Shown: positions 1 to 6,918, numbered from the stretch's first letter. The stretch: DNA of 8,883 nt from Microbacteriaceae bacterium UBA4731 (GCA_002404115.1 DHJB01000069.1:11870-20752); one strand, 5' to 3'. Made by a program: numbers and translations. The notes: generated by a model not told the origin, from the sequence alone.

Positions 1-853
1 CCACGTAGTGCCACATGCGGTCGCCGTTGATGAGGCGGGCGCCGGCGCGCTCGGTGATGCCGAGCATCCGTCCGTCCACGTGGGCCGGCACCCCAGACAA
101 CAGCTTCTCCGGAGGTGTGCCCATCCTCACGGGCCACTGCGCGCGCACGAGGTCGTGGTTGCCGCCGATCCCGCCGCTCGTCACGATCACGGCCGAGGCA
201 CGCAGCTCGAAGTCGCCGACAACGTCGCGGGAGCTGGCCGCCCCGCGCGCCGCGGAGCTCGCAGCCAGCCGGGCGCCGCGCACACCGACGACGGAGCCGC
301 CCTCCACGATGAGGGAGTCGACGCGGTGACGGTGCAGCGCCGACACGAGCCCTGCCTGCACGCCGGCGCGCACGGTTTCGATGAACGGCTCGAGGATGCC
401 GGGGCCGGTGCCCCAGGTGATGTGGAACCGGGGCACGGAGTTGCCGTGTTCGAGCGCGGTGTAACCGCCGCGTTCGGCCCAGCCGACCACCGGGAAGAAC
501 CGGAGGCCCTTCTCCCGCAGCCAGGACCGCTTCTCTCCGGCGGCGAAGGAGAGGTAGGCCTCGGCCCAACGCCTCGGCCAGTAGTCTTCCTCGCGGTCGA
601 ACCCGGCGCTGGCGAACCAGTCCTGCCGGGCCAAATCAAGGGAGTCGTGCACGCCCAGGCGACGCTGCTCAGGCGAGTCGACGAGGAACAACCCGCCGAA
701 CGACCACCAGGCCTGCCCGCCAAGGGCGGCGGCGGGTTCCTGCTCGACGAGGAGCACTCGTTTGCCCGCGTCGACGAGCTCGGCCGTTGCGACGAGCCCG
801 GCGAGGCCGGCCCCCACGACGATGACATCGGCTTCGGTCGAGGGTGAGCTCAT
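1..853 (-). CDS. FAD-binding dehydrogenase, N-terminal part (runs off the left edge)
   Basis: The open frame starts at the ATG at 853 and stays open to the window edge, giving 284 residues without a stop. The N-terminus MSSPSTEADVIVVGAGLAGL carries the Rossmann dinucleotide-binding motif GAGLAG (residues 14-19), with the ribose-binding acidic residue E37 at the end of the second strand (VLLVEQE). LGGQAWWSFGGLF follows. This is the pattern of FAD-binding dehydrogenases of the flavocytochrome c / 3-ketosteroid dehydrogenase superfamily, which are usually about 550 residues, so roughly half is missing. The start is supported by TTGGAG five bases upstream. It lies 48 bases downstream of the haemoglobin gene on the same strand and is probably cotranscribed. 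The substrate cannot be told from this part. The superfamily is clear; the exact subfamily is inference. Confidence 0.85.
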   Translation of the reverse strand, partial: MSSPSTEADVIVVGAGLAGLVATAELVDAGKRVLLVEQEPAAALGGQAWWSFGGLFLVDSPEQRRLGVHDSLDLARQDWFASAGFDREEDYWPRRWAEAYLSFAAGEKRSWLREKGLRFFPVVGWAERGGYTALEHGNSVPRFHITWGTGPGILEPFIETVRAGVQAGLVSALHRHRVDSLIVEGGSVVGVRGARLAASSAARGAASSRDVVGDFELRASAVIVTSGGIGGNHDLVRAQWPVRMGTPPEKLLSGVPAHVDGRMLGITERAGARLINGDRMWHYV

Positions 854-901
854 CGAGACTCCAATGTCAGCGGACAGGAACTGGTGGCGCGACCGAAGGC
901 G

Positions 902-1351
902 TTAGTCCTCGAAGGTGTTGACCATGGCGTGCGCGGCACGATCCAAATAGTCCCACAGCGTTTCCCGCTGCAGCGGCGGCAGGCCGGCGGAGTCGACGGC
1001 TTCACGCATGTGCAGGAGCCAGCGGTCGCGGGCATCCGGGTTCACTTTGAACGGCTGGTGCCGCTGGCGCAGGCGCGGGTGCCCACGCTGCTCGCTGTAC
1101 GTTCCCGGTCCGCCCCAGTACTGCTCGAGGAACATGGTCAGTCGTTCGATCGCGCCGCCGAGGTCTTCCTCCGGGTACATGGGCTTGAGCACCGGATCGC
1201 CGGCAACCCCGCGGTAGAACTCGGTGACGAGCTTCTCGAAGAACGGTCGGCCACCGATCTGCTCGTAGAACGAGGGGCCGATGGCGGCGCCGTTTTCGCC
1301 GTCGCGCAGGTGCACGCCGGTCTTCTCGGTTGGTTCTGCCTCACTTGACAT
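902..1351 (-). CDS. glbO: Group II truncated haemoglobin (GlbO type)
   Basis: This is a 149-residue cytoplasmic haem protein of the 2-over-2 globin fold. The family binds O2 tightly and is linked to oxygen or NO chemistry and redox protection. FYEQIGG (residues 28-34) opens helix A/B. Y46 sits at B10 and Y59 at CD1. The group II signature runs through MYPEEDLGGAIERL and MFLEQYWGGP to RGHPRLRQRH, where H98 is the proximal F8 haem ligand and W111 is the group II tryptophan at G8. A 27-residue hydrophilic N-terminal extension precedes the globin core; mycobacterial GlbO is about 128 residues. The ATG at 1351 is chosen because AAAAGGA lies about ten bases upstream and because longer in-frame extensions read through the channel gene as Arg/Pro-rich nonsense. 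The ATG overlaps the channel stop by 11 bases, suggesting translational coupling. A pepN-glbO neighbourhood also occurs in mycobacteria (established knowledge). Confidence 0.95.
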   Translation of the reverse strand: MSSEAEPTEKTGVHLRDGENGAAIGPSFYEQIGGRPFFEKLVTEFYRGVAGDPVLKPMYPEEDLGGAIERLTMFLEQYWGGPGTYSEQRGHPRLRQRHQPFKVNPDARDRWLLHMREAVDSAGLPPLQRETLWDYLDRAAHAMVNTFED

Positions 1352-2567
1352 AGCTGGCGTCCTTTTCTGTGACCTGTGCTTCGGCCTCGAGCATTTCGGC
1401 GTCCTTCGTTGCGGCGCTCTTCTCGCCGCTGTCCTTTGGGGGCGCCGGGGTTTTCGGCGCGGTGCTCTTCGGCCCGGTGCTCTTGGGTTCGGTGCTCCTG
1501 GGTTCGGCAACCTTCGGCGCCGGGGCCGGCGCCGCGGCGTTCTTCGGTTTACGGATGCGCGGAGCCAGGTTCCGGACCTTGCGGGGGGCCTTTGCCGGGG
1601 CTTCGACGACCCCAACCGGCGCCGTGCGCGGCGGGCGGGCGCCCTGCACGCTGGCTGCCCCGTCGAAACCGGTGAGCACGATGCTGTTGAGCGACGGGAG
1701 TGTGATCCCCATGTCGTCGACGGCCTTCTTCAGCCGCATGCGGAGTTCGCGGGCGACGTCGTCCTTCGCCGAGGTGCGAGTCTTAACGACGAGGCGGATG
1801 ACGAGCGCCTCGGCCGAGATCGACTCGAGGCCCCAGATCTCCGGTTTCTCGAGCACGCGCGAGCGCCACTTGCTGCTGGATGCCAGGTCGATGGCGACAC
1901 GGAGCATCTCTGCCTGCACGGCGTCGACATCCGCGTCGTAGGGGATGGCGAGGTCGATGATGACGCGGGCCCAGCCGTGGGACATGTTGCCGACCCGCAG
2001 GATCTCGCCGTTGCGCACGAACCAGAGCGTGCCGTTCACGTCGCGCACCTGGGTGATGCGCACGCCGACGCCCTCGACGACGCCCGTCGCGGGACCCAGG
2101 TCGACGATGTCGCCGACGCCCAGCTGGTCTTCCATGACCATGAACAGGCCGTTGAGGGCATCCTTGACGATGTTCTGCGCGCCGAAGCCGAGGCCCGCGC
2201 CGATGGCGGCGGTGAGCAATGCGAACGAGCTGAGCACGGTCGGGCTCAGCCGGTCGATGATGAGCAGGACCGCCACGACGAAGATGATGACGTTGACGAT
2301 GTTCGTGAGCACCGACCCGAGCGTGCGCGTGCGCTGCACCACTCGCACAGCGGCCAGCGGCGACGCGAACAGGGCCTGCGTGTCTTCGACCTTCTGGGTC
2401 TTCTTGACCCCGGACACGATCTGTTGAACGACCCGTTCGATGACAATGTGCAGAACGAAGCGGAGCACGAAAGCGACCACAATGATCGACACGATCGCCA
2501 CGAGGTTCCACCACGCATCGGTCTCGAAAAAATTACCGAACGATTTCCAGAATGAGTCCCAGTTCAT
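1341..2567 (-). CDS. Small-conductance mechanosensitive channel, MscS family
   Basis: This 408-residue membrane protein should open under membrane tension and release solutes on hypo-osmotic shock. Three hydrophobic segments are visible: about residues 20-43, 86-105 and 110-133. The third is Gly/Ala-rich (LLTAAIGAGLGFGAQNIVKD), the pore-lining helix pattern of MscS. It runs into the beta domain (MVMEDQLGVGDIVDLG, then FVRNGEILRVGN) and an alpha/beta domain ending near SLNSIVLTGF. A cytoplasmic tail of roughly 110 residues is Pro/Lys/Ala/Ser-rich and contains (G/E/A)PKST repeats; this tail is not part of the core family fold. Two starts are possible: GTG at 2573 or ATG at 2567. I prefer ATG, since a TAGACT -10 box lies nine bases before it and the GTG would have no room for a binding site. 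Its end overlaps the haemoglobin start. Confidence 0.93.
   Translation of the reverse strand: MNWDSFWKSFGNFFETDAWWNLVAIVSIIVVAFVLRFVLHIVIERVVQQIVSGVKKTQKVEDTQALFASPLAAVRVVQRTRTLGSVLTNIVNVIIFVVAVLLIIDRLSPTVLSSFALLTAAIGAGLGFGAQNIVKDALNGLFMVMEDQLGVGDIVDLGPATGVVEGVGVRITQVRDVNGTLWFVRNGEILRVGNMSHGWARVIIDLAIPYDADVDAVQAEMLRVAIDLASSSKWRSRVLEKPEIWGLESISAEALVIRLVVKTRTSAKDDVARELRMRLKKAVDDMGITLPSLNSIVLTGFDGAASVQGARPPRTAPVGVVEAPAKAPRKVRNLAPRIRKPKNAAAPAPAPKVAEPRSTEPKSTGPKSTAPKTPAPPKDSGEKSAATKDAEMLEAEAQVTEKDASYVK
1461..1505 (-). repeat. Three 15-bp tandem copies in the channel gene tail
   Basis: On the plus strand the units are GGTGCTCTTCGGCCC, GGTGCTCTTGGGTTC and GGTGCTCCTGGGTTC (1461-1475, 1476-1490, 1491-1505). 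Read in the gene they encode GPKST, EPKST and EPRST in a continuous run, flanked by APKTPAP. Because the unit is a multiple of three, copy number can change without breaking the frame. The tail is likely disordered. Confidence 0.85.
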
Positions 2568-2576
2568 AACCACCCC

Positions 2577-2582
2577 AGTCTA
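2577..2582 (-). promoter_or_regulatory. Candidate -10 box of the channel-haemoglobin transcript
   Basis: TAGACT on the minus strand matches the actinobacterial TANNNT pattern and ends nine bases before the ATG at 2567. This would put the transcription start at or just before the start codon. No convincing -35 box is seen at 16-18 bases upstream. If real, the channel and haemoglobin can be expressed independently of pepN. Confidence 0.45.
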
Positions 2583-2628
2583 CCGAGGGCATTCCCGACC
2601 AAGCCCCGGGGCTCCTCCCGCGCCGAAC

Positions 2629-2716
2629 CAACGAATTCGACGGAGATTTGTGGTTATCCACCACGTTGCCGTGCCGATCCGCGGCGTGTTGGACAAAATC
2701 TCCGTCGAATTCGTTG
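2629..2716. repeat. Long inverted repeat (hairpin/cruciform) between pepN and the channel gene
   Basis: The left arm (2629-2649) and the right arm (2696-2716) are perfect reverse complements over 21 bases. Each contains the 8-base palindrome CGAATTCG. Pairing resumes past a one-base bulge (GT with AC). After a six-base bulge GGTTAT it resumes again as CCACCACG against CGTGTTGG (7 of 8), leaving a short G/C-rich loop. A small nested palindrome, GTGGTTATCCAC, lies at 2650-2661. The element begins ten bases past the pepN stop and ends about 50 bases before the channel -10 box. No T-tract directly follows on either strand, so it is not a canonical intrinsic terminator. It could be a dispersed palindromic element, an mRNA 3'-end stabiliser or a protein-binding site. 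Confidence 0.85.
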
Positions 2717-2725
2717 AGGGCGTTT

Positions 2726-5281
2726 TTAGTCGGCGTCGCGAGCCTGCACGGCAAGCGCGCGCTCCACGCCTGCCAGGTTCTCGACGACCAGGCGGCGCAG
2801 CGCCGGCGGCTCGGCGTTGGCGTCGAGCCACGCGTGCGTCGCGTCGGCGAGGCCCTGATTGGCCAGCGGTGCCGGGTACAGGCCGACCACGAGCTTCTCG
2901 GCGATCGCGTAGCTGCGTGACGTCCAGATGTCCTGCAGCATGCCGAAGTACTTCGCGACGAACGGCTCGAGCAGCGTGGTGTCAATCGCGCGCAGCAGAC
3001 CGGCCGCGGTCACCCGCACGATGGTGTTCGGTGCGGTGTCGACGTCGATGAGCGACGACCAGGCCGTCTGCTTTCCCTCCGGAGTCGGAATGGCAGCCCT
3101 GGCCTGCGCGGCCGACTGCGCGCCGGTCGCCGTGTTGTCCTTCGCCAGTGCCGCGTCAATCTCAGCGGTGCCGGCCGTCCCGCCCGCGACGAGGGCCGTG
3201 AGCAGCTCCCAGGCGAGGTCGGTGTCGACCTCGAGTCCGGGCAGCGGCGCTGTTCCGTCACGCAGCGCGGCAATCGCCGCGAGCTGCCTGTCGGTCTTGG
3301 CGACGGATGCGAAAAACTTCACGAACTGGAACTGCGCGTCGCTGCCCGCCTCGGCGTTTTGCGCGAGCGCCCACAGCGCGTCTCCGACCTCGGTCACGGT
3401 GGCGTCGCGGTGTGCCGGGTCGACGTAGTACGTCGCCGTGAGCACGAGCTGGCCGAGCACCGTGCGCAGCGTCGTCGACTCGGTCTCGCTGGCGATGTTG
3501 TTCAGCACGAGCCCGGCGAAGTCACGCGCGGAGGTCTCCGCGTCGCGAGTGGCGTCCCACACCGAGCCCCAGACGAGCGAGCGCGCGAGCGGGCTCTCGA
3601 TCGCGGCGAGCTGCTTGAGCGCCACGGCCTGCGATGCGTCATCGAGACGGACCTTGGCGTAGGCGAGGTCGTCGTCGTTGAGCAGGATGAGGTCGGGGCG
3701 GGTGAGACCGACGAGCTCGGCGACATCCGTTCGCGCGCCGTCCACGTCCAGCTCGACCCGGTGTGAGCGAACGAGCGCGCCGTCCGCCAGGTTATAGAAG
3801 CCGATCGCGAGGCGGTGCGGGCGGATCGTGGGGTAGTCGGCGACGGCCGACTGCAGCACCGCGAAGCCGGTGATCGCGCCGGCGTCGTCGACCGTGATCT
3901 CGGGGCGGAGCGTGTTCACGCCCGCGGTCTCCAGCCAGAGCTTGGCCCATTCGGAGAGGTCACGGCCGCTGGATGCCTCGAGCTCGACGAGCAGGTCGCC
4001 AAGCTCGGTGTTGCCCCACTCGTGCTTCTTAAAGTACGAGGAGACGCCGGCGAAGAACGCGTCGATGCCGACCCAGGCGACGAGCTGCTTGAGCACCGAG
4101 CCGCCCTTGGCGTACGTGATGCCGTCAAAGTTGACCTGCACGTCTTCGAGGTCGTTGATCGTGGCGACGACGGGGTGCGTCGACGGGAGCTGGTCCTGCT
4201 TGTAGGCCCAGCTCTTCTCCATTGCGGCGAAGGTCGTCCACGCTTCGGTCCACTCGGTGGCCTCCGCGGTCGCGATCGTCGACGCCCACTCGGCGAACGA
4301 CTCGTTGAGCCACAGGTCGTTCCACCACTTCATGGTGACGAGGTCGCCGAACCACATGTGCGCAAGCTCGTGCAGGATCGTGACGACGCGACGCTCCTTG
4401 ATGGCGTCGGTCACCTTCGAGCGGAAGATGTACGTCTCGGTGAACGTGACGATGCCGGCGTTCTCCATCGCGCCCGCGTTAAACTCAGGCACGAACAGCT
4501 GGTCGTACTTGGGGAACGGGTAAGGGTAGTCGAACTTCTCCTCGAAGTAAGCGAAGCCCTGGCGGGTCTTCTCCAGGATGTAGTCCGCGTCGAGGTACTG
4601 GGAGAGGCTCTTGCGGCTGAACACGCCGAGCGGGATGGTTTGGCCGTCGCTCGAGGTGAGCTCGCCACGCACCACGGCGTACGGCCCGGCCACGAGGGCG
4701 GTGATGTAGCTCGACATGGTCAGCGTGGGCTCGAACGCCCACGTCTTCGAGCCGTTGCCGGCGTCGGTCGGCACGGGCGTGGGGGAGTTAGAGACAACCT
4801 CCCAGGCGCCGGGCGCGGTGATCGTGAACGTGAACGTGGCCTTGAGGTCGGGCTGCTCGAACACCGCGAACACGCGGCGCGAGTCGGGCACCTCGAACTG
4901 GCTGTACAGGTAGACCTCGTTGTCGACCGGGTCGACGAAGCGGTGCAGGCCCTCGCCGGTGTTCGTGTAGCGCGCGTCGGCGACGACGGTCAGCTCGTTC
5001 TCGTCTTCGAGATTGTCGAGCTGGATGCGCACGCCGTCGCTCACGACTGCCGGGTCGAGCGGGGCGCCGTTGAGGGTGATGGAGTGCACCGCGTGGGTGA
5101 TCGCGTCGATGAAGGTGGATGCGCCGGCCGCGGCCGCGAACTTCACCGTCGTCGTGCTCGCGAAGGTCTCCGGTCCCGTCGTGACGTCAAGGGTGACGTC
5201 GTAGCTCTGCACGGTGACGAGCGCTGCACGCTCCTGGGCTTCGAGGCGGGTGAGGTTTTCTCCAGGCAACGGTTTCTCCAT
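2726..5281 (-). CDS. pepN: Aminopeptidase N, M1 zinc metallopeptidase
   Basis: This 851-residue cytoplasmic enzyme removes N-terminal amino acids from peptides late in protein turnover. The N-terminus has PGENLTRLEAQERAALVTV, close in style to actinobacterial PepN, followed by the beta-sheet domain. The exopeptidase motif GAMEN is at residues 270-274. Zinc ligands are H304 and H308 of HELAHMWFGD plus E327 of WLNESFAEW, with correct HExxH-x18-E spacing. E305 is the catalytic base, and Y390 in ITYAKGG is the transition-state tyrosine. A long C-terminal helical domain ends at ARDAD. Length and all key residues indicate an intact enzyme. The ATG at 5281 is chosen because it directly precedes the conserved N-terminus. 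It has no good ribosome binding site, and an in-frame ATG at 5329 would add 16 residues. It is the first gene of the left block and diverges from the DUF2332 gene. Confidence 0.97.
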   Translation of the reverse strand: MEKPLPGENLTRLEAQERAALVTVQSYDVTLDVTTGPETFASTTTVKFAAAAGASTFIDAITHAVHSITLNGAPLDPAVVSDGVRIQLDNLEDENELTVVADARYTNTGEGLHRFVDPVDNEVYLYSQFEVPDSRRVFAVFEQPDLKATFTFTITAPGAWEVVSNSPTPVPTDAGNGSKTWAFEPTLTMSSYITALVAGPYAVVRGELTSSDGQTIPLGVFSRKSLSQYLDADYILEKTRQGFAYFEEKFDYPYPFPKYDQLFVPEFNAGAMENAGIVTFTETYIFRSKVTDAIKERRVVTILHELAHMWFGDLVTMKWWNDLWLNESFAEWASTIATAEATEWTEAWTTFAAMEKSWAYKQDQLPSTHPVVATINDLEDVQVNFDGITYAKGGSVLKQLVAWVGIDAFFAGVSSYFKKHEWGNTELGDLLVELEASSGRDLSEWAKLWLETAGVNTLRPEITVDDAGAITGFAVLQSAVADYPTIRPHRLAIGFYNLADGALVRSHRVELDVDGARTDVAELVGLTRPDLILLNDDDLAYAKVRLDDASQAVALKQLAAIESPLARSLVWGSVWDATRDAETSARDFAGLVLNNIASETESTTLRTVLGQLVLTATYYVDPAHRDATVTEVGDALWALAQNAEAGSDAQFQFVKFFASVAKTDRQLAAIAALRDGTAPLPGLEVDTDLAWELLTALVAGGTAGTAEIDAALAKDNTATGAQSAAQARAAIPTPEGKQTAWSSLIDVDTAPNTIVRVTAAGLLRAIDTTLLEPFVAKYFGMLQDIWTSRSYAIAEKLVVGLYPAPLANQGLADATHAWLDANAEPPALRRLVVENLAGVERALAVQARDAD

Positions 5282-5342
5282 CTGGGTTTCGCGGTGTTCG
5301 AAAATACGCGCGGGCGCTCGTGGCGCCATTGCACGATTCCCC

Positions 5343-5348
5343 AGCCTA
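5343..5348 (-). promoter_or_regulatory. Candidate -10 box of pepN
   Basis: TAGGCT on the minus strand fits TANNNT and would start transcription near 5336, giving a leader of about 55 bases to the preferred ATG at 5281, or about 7 bases to the alternative in-frame ATG at 5329. No clear -35 box is seen. It lies back to back with the DUF2332 promoter within the 116-base divergent region. Confidence 0.4.
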
Positions 5349-5385
5349 GCCATGATTGGGGTGCCCACATGAGGCGCGCCCTCAC

Positions 5386-5391
5386 TAGGGT
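5386..5391 (+). promoter_or_regulatory. Candidate -10 box of the DUF2332 gene, leaderless arrangement
   Basis: TAGGGT ends six bases before the ATG at 5398, so transcription would begin at or next to the start codon. There is no Shine-Dalgarno sequence before that ATG. Leaderless mRNA is common in actinobacteria (established knowledge), and this spacing is the usual signature. Confidence 0.55.
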
Positions 5392-5397
5392 GACTGC

Positions 5398-6402
5398 ATG
5401 AGAGCAAGCACCGACCCGAGCGCCGCGACCGCCGATCGCTACCGCGAGTTCGCCGAGGTCGAGGCGCGCGGCATGAGCGCCTGCTACGAGGAGTGGGCGC
5501 ACGGGGTGGCGGATGACCCGGCGACGGTGGCCCTGATCGACCGGCTGCCCGCGCCGAAACGGCAGCCGAACCTCGTGTTCAGCTCCTCGCGCTTCCTCGG
5601 CGCCCCGGTCTCCGACTACGCCTCCTTCGCCACCTGGCTCCGCGGCCACTGGGCCGAGGTCGAGGCCACCTGCCTGAGCCACGCCACCCAGACCAACGAG
5701 CCCGGCCGCTGCGCGACGCTGCTCCCGGCGCTCGCCGGGATCCCCGGACCGCTCGCTTTGATCGAGGTGGGGGCATCCGCCGGCCTCTGCCTGCACCCCG
5801 ACCGGTACAGCTACCGGTACAGCTACCGGTACACCTCCGCCGACGGCGCCGTGCGGATGCTGCACCCGGCGGACGGGCCGAGCCCGGTCGTTCTGGACTG
5901 CGCAATCACCGGGCCGGTGCCCCTGCCCGACTCGCTGCCCGGGGTGGTCTGGCGGGCCGGCATCGACCTCAATCCGCTCGACGTGCACGACGAGGCCGAC
6001 GTGGCCTGGCTCGACGCCTTGATCTGGCCCGAGCACGCCGATCGGCGGGCCAGGCTCCGCGCGGCGGTCGAGGTCGCGAGGACCGAGCCGGTCGAGGTCA
6101 TGCCCGGTGACCTCAACGAGCAGATCGAGGCGCTGGTCGCGCGCGCGCCGGCCGGGGCGACCGTCGTCGTCTTCCACACGGCCGTGCTCGCCTACCTGGA
6201 AGAGGAGGCCACGCGTCGGTTCACTGCGACGATGGCGCGGCTTCCCGTGCGCTGGCTCTCGAACGAGGGCCGAAATGTTGTGCCGGCCGTGGCGGAGAGG
6301 ATGCGGGTGGCCCCCACCGATCCCACCGACTTCGTTCTCGCCCTCGACGGCGAGCCCATCGCATTCACCCAGCCGCACGGCCGGGCCCTGCACTGGCTCT
6401 AG
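5398..6402 (+). CDS. DUF2332 family protein
   Basis: This is a 334-residue soluble protein of unknown function with no signal peptide or membrane segment. It matches the style of the DUF2332 family of actinobacteria and proteobacteria. Recognisable pieces are FLGAPVSDYASFATWLRG early on; ALIEVGASAGLCLHPDRY (G125-L130 as GASAGL, a glycine-rich turn resembling a nucleotide or SAM-binding loop); WRAGIDLNPLDVHDEADVAWL; VVFHTAVLAYL (around H260); and WLSNEG (286-291). A methyltransferase-like fold is my inference from the glycine loop, not established. Its middle contains a repeated YRYS stretch from a DNA tandem repeat. It diverges from pepN across 116 bases, and the next gene begins 93 bases downstream. 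Family assignment is fairly secure; function is unknown. Confidence 0.88.
   Translation: MRASTDPSAATADRYREFAEVEARGMSACYEEWAHGVADDPATVALIDRLPAPKRQPNLVFSSSRFLGAPVSDYASFATWLRGHWAEVEATCLSHATQTNEPGRCATLLPALAGIPGPLALIEVGASAGLCLHPDRYSYRYSYRYTSADGAVRMLHPADGPSPVVLDCAITGPVPLPDSLPGVVWRAGIDLNPLDVHDEADVAWLDALIWPEHADRRARLRAAVEVARTEPVEVMPGDLNEQIEALVARAPAGATVVVFHTAVLAYLEEEATRRFTATMARLPVRWLSNEGRNVVPAVAERMRVAPTDPTDFVLALDGEPIAFTQPHGRALHWL
5801..5836 (+). repeat. Three 12-bp tandem copies inside the DUF2332 gene
   Basis: The units are ACCGGTACAGCT (5801-5812), ACCGGTACAGCT (5813-5824) and ACCGGTACACCT (5825-5836): two identical and one with a single change. They encode DRYSYRYSYRYT at residues 135-146. The unit is four codons, so gain or loss keeps the frame. 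The repeat sits just after the glycine-rich GASAGL loop. Confidence 0.9.
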
Positions 6403-6482
6403 CCATCGGCTCGCCGTCCTTCACAGCGCCGGCCTACCGTTGGCGAGGGACGCCACGCCTTACGGGATGGCCGCACCGCGTC

Positions 6483-6488
6483 TACGCT
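6483..6488 (+). promoter_or_regulatory. Candidate -10 box of the VOC gene, leaderless arrangement
   Basis: TACGCT ends seven bases before the ATG at 6496. TTACGG at 6460-6465 is a weak -35 candidate with a 17-base spacer. No Shine-Dalgarno sequence precedes the ATG. The arrangement suggests a leaderless transcript independent of the DUF2332 gene. Confidence 0.45.
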
Positions 6489-6495
6489 CCACATC

Positions 6496-6893
6496 ATGAC
6501 GAGTCGAGTGGTGCATTTTGAGATCCCCATTGATGATTCCGAGCGAGCCGGCGCGTTCTATCGCAGCGTTTTCGGCTGGGACGTCACGAAGTGGGGTCCA
6601 GTTGATTACTGGACGATGACCACCGGTGCGGAGCCGGGGGCCCGGAGCCGGAGGGCGCTCTCACCCCCAGAACCGACTCGCCCGAGGGTGTTGTCGTCTA
6701 CGTTGGCGTCGACAACATCGATGACGCCTTGGCGAGAGTCACAGCGGCCGGTGGAACGCTGCTGACCGAGAAGATGCCCATCCCGACAATGGGGTGGTCA
6801 GCTCATTTCCGCGACTCAGAGGGCAACCTGATCGGACTGTTCCAGGCTGATGCAACAGTGCCGATGCCCGAGGGTGGTGGCATGGGCGGATGA
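6496..6893 (+). pseudogene. Glyoxalase/VOC family protein, interrupted by a frameshift
   Basis: The first 48 residues (MTSRVVHFEIPIDDSERAGA, then FYRSVFGWDV and YWTMTTGAEPG) are a typical start of a single-domain vicinal oxygen chelate protein. After a run of five G (6636-6640) this frame turns into Ser/Arg-rich sequence and stops at 6765. The second half of the domain continues in another frame from about 6642: PEGALTPRTDSPEGVVVYVG, then VDNIDDALARVTAAGG, PIPTMGWSAHFRDSEGN and LIGLFQADATVPMPEGGG, ending in TGA at 6891-6893. Restoring one G makes a continuous 132-residue protein, normal for the family. The break may be a sequencing or assembly error in the homopolymer, a recent mutation, or phase variation. 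The ligand is unknown. It converges with the next gene, with 25 bases between the stops. Confidence 0.85.
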
Positions 6894-6918
6894 CCCACGA
6901 CCGCAATCACGCCAACAT

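Noticed and set aside
1281..2555. 424-codon plus-strand open frame opposite the mechanosensitive channel
   Set aside because: It is antisense to a clear MscS gene. Its translation is Asp/His/Arg-rich low-complexity sequence with no family motifs, as expected for a mirror frame in high-GC DNA.
2654..2662. TTATCCACC resembling a DnaA box (8 of 9 bases)
   Set aside because: It is a single site inside a hairpin loop with no cluster of boxes, no AT-rich unwinding region and no dnaA or dnaN nearby. Chance is likelier than an origin.
3815..5401. 528-codon plus-strand open frame opposite pepN
   Set aside because: Long antisense frames arise from G/C third-position bias. The opposite strand carries every M1 peptidase catalytic motif, and this translation resembles no folded protein.
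5282..5407. Extended start of pepN giving up to 42 extra residues
   Set aside because: The full extension crosses the probable pepN -10 box and the DUF2332 start codon. The conserved PepN N-terminus begins just after the ATG at 5281. A shorter extension from 5329 remains possible.
5143..6393. 416-codon minus-strand open frame opposite DUF2332
   Set aside because: It is antisense to a recognisable family, overlaps the pepN N-terminal coding region in another frame, and is Gly/Arg/His-rich without motifs.
6410..6447. Possible terminator after DUF2332 (CTCGCC with GGCGAG)
   Set aside because: Only six pairs enclose a 26-base loop with no T-tract, which is too weak to call.
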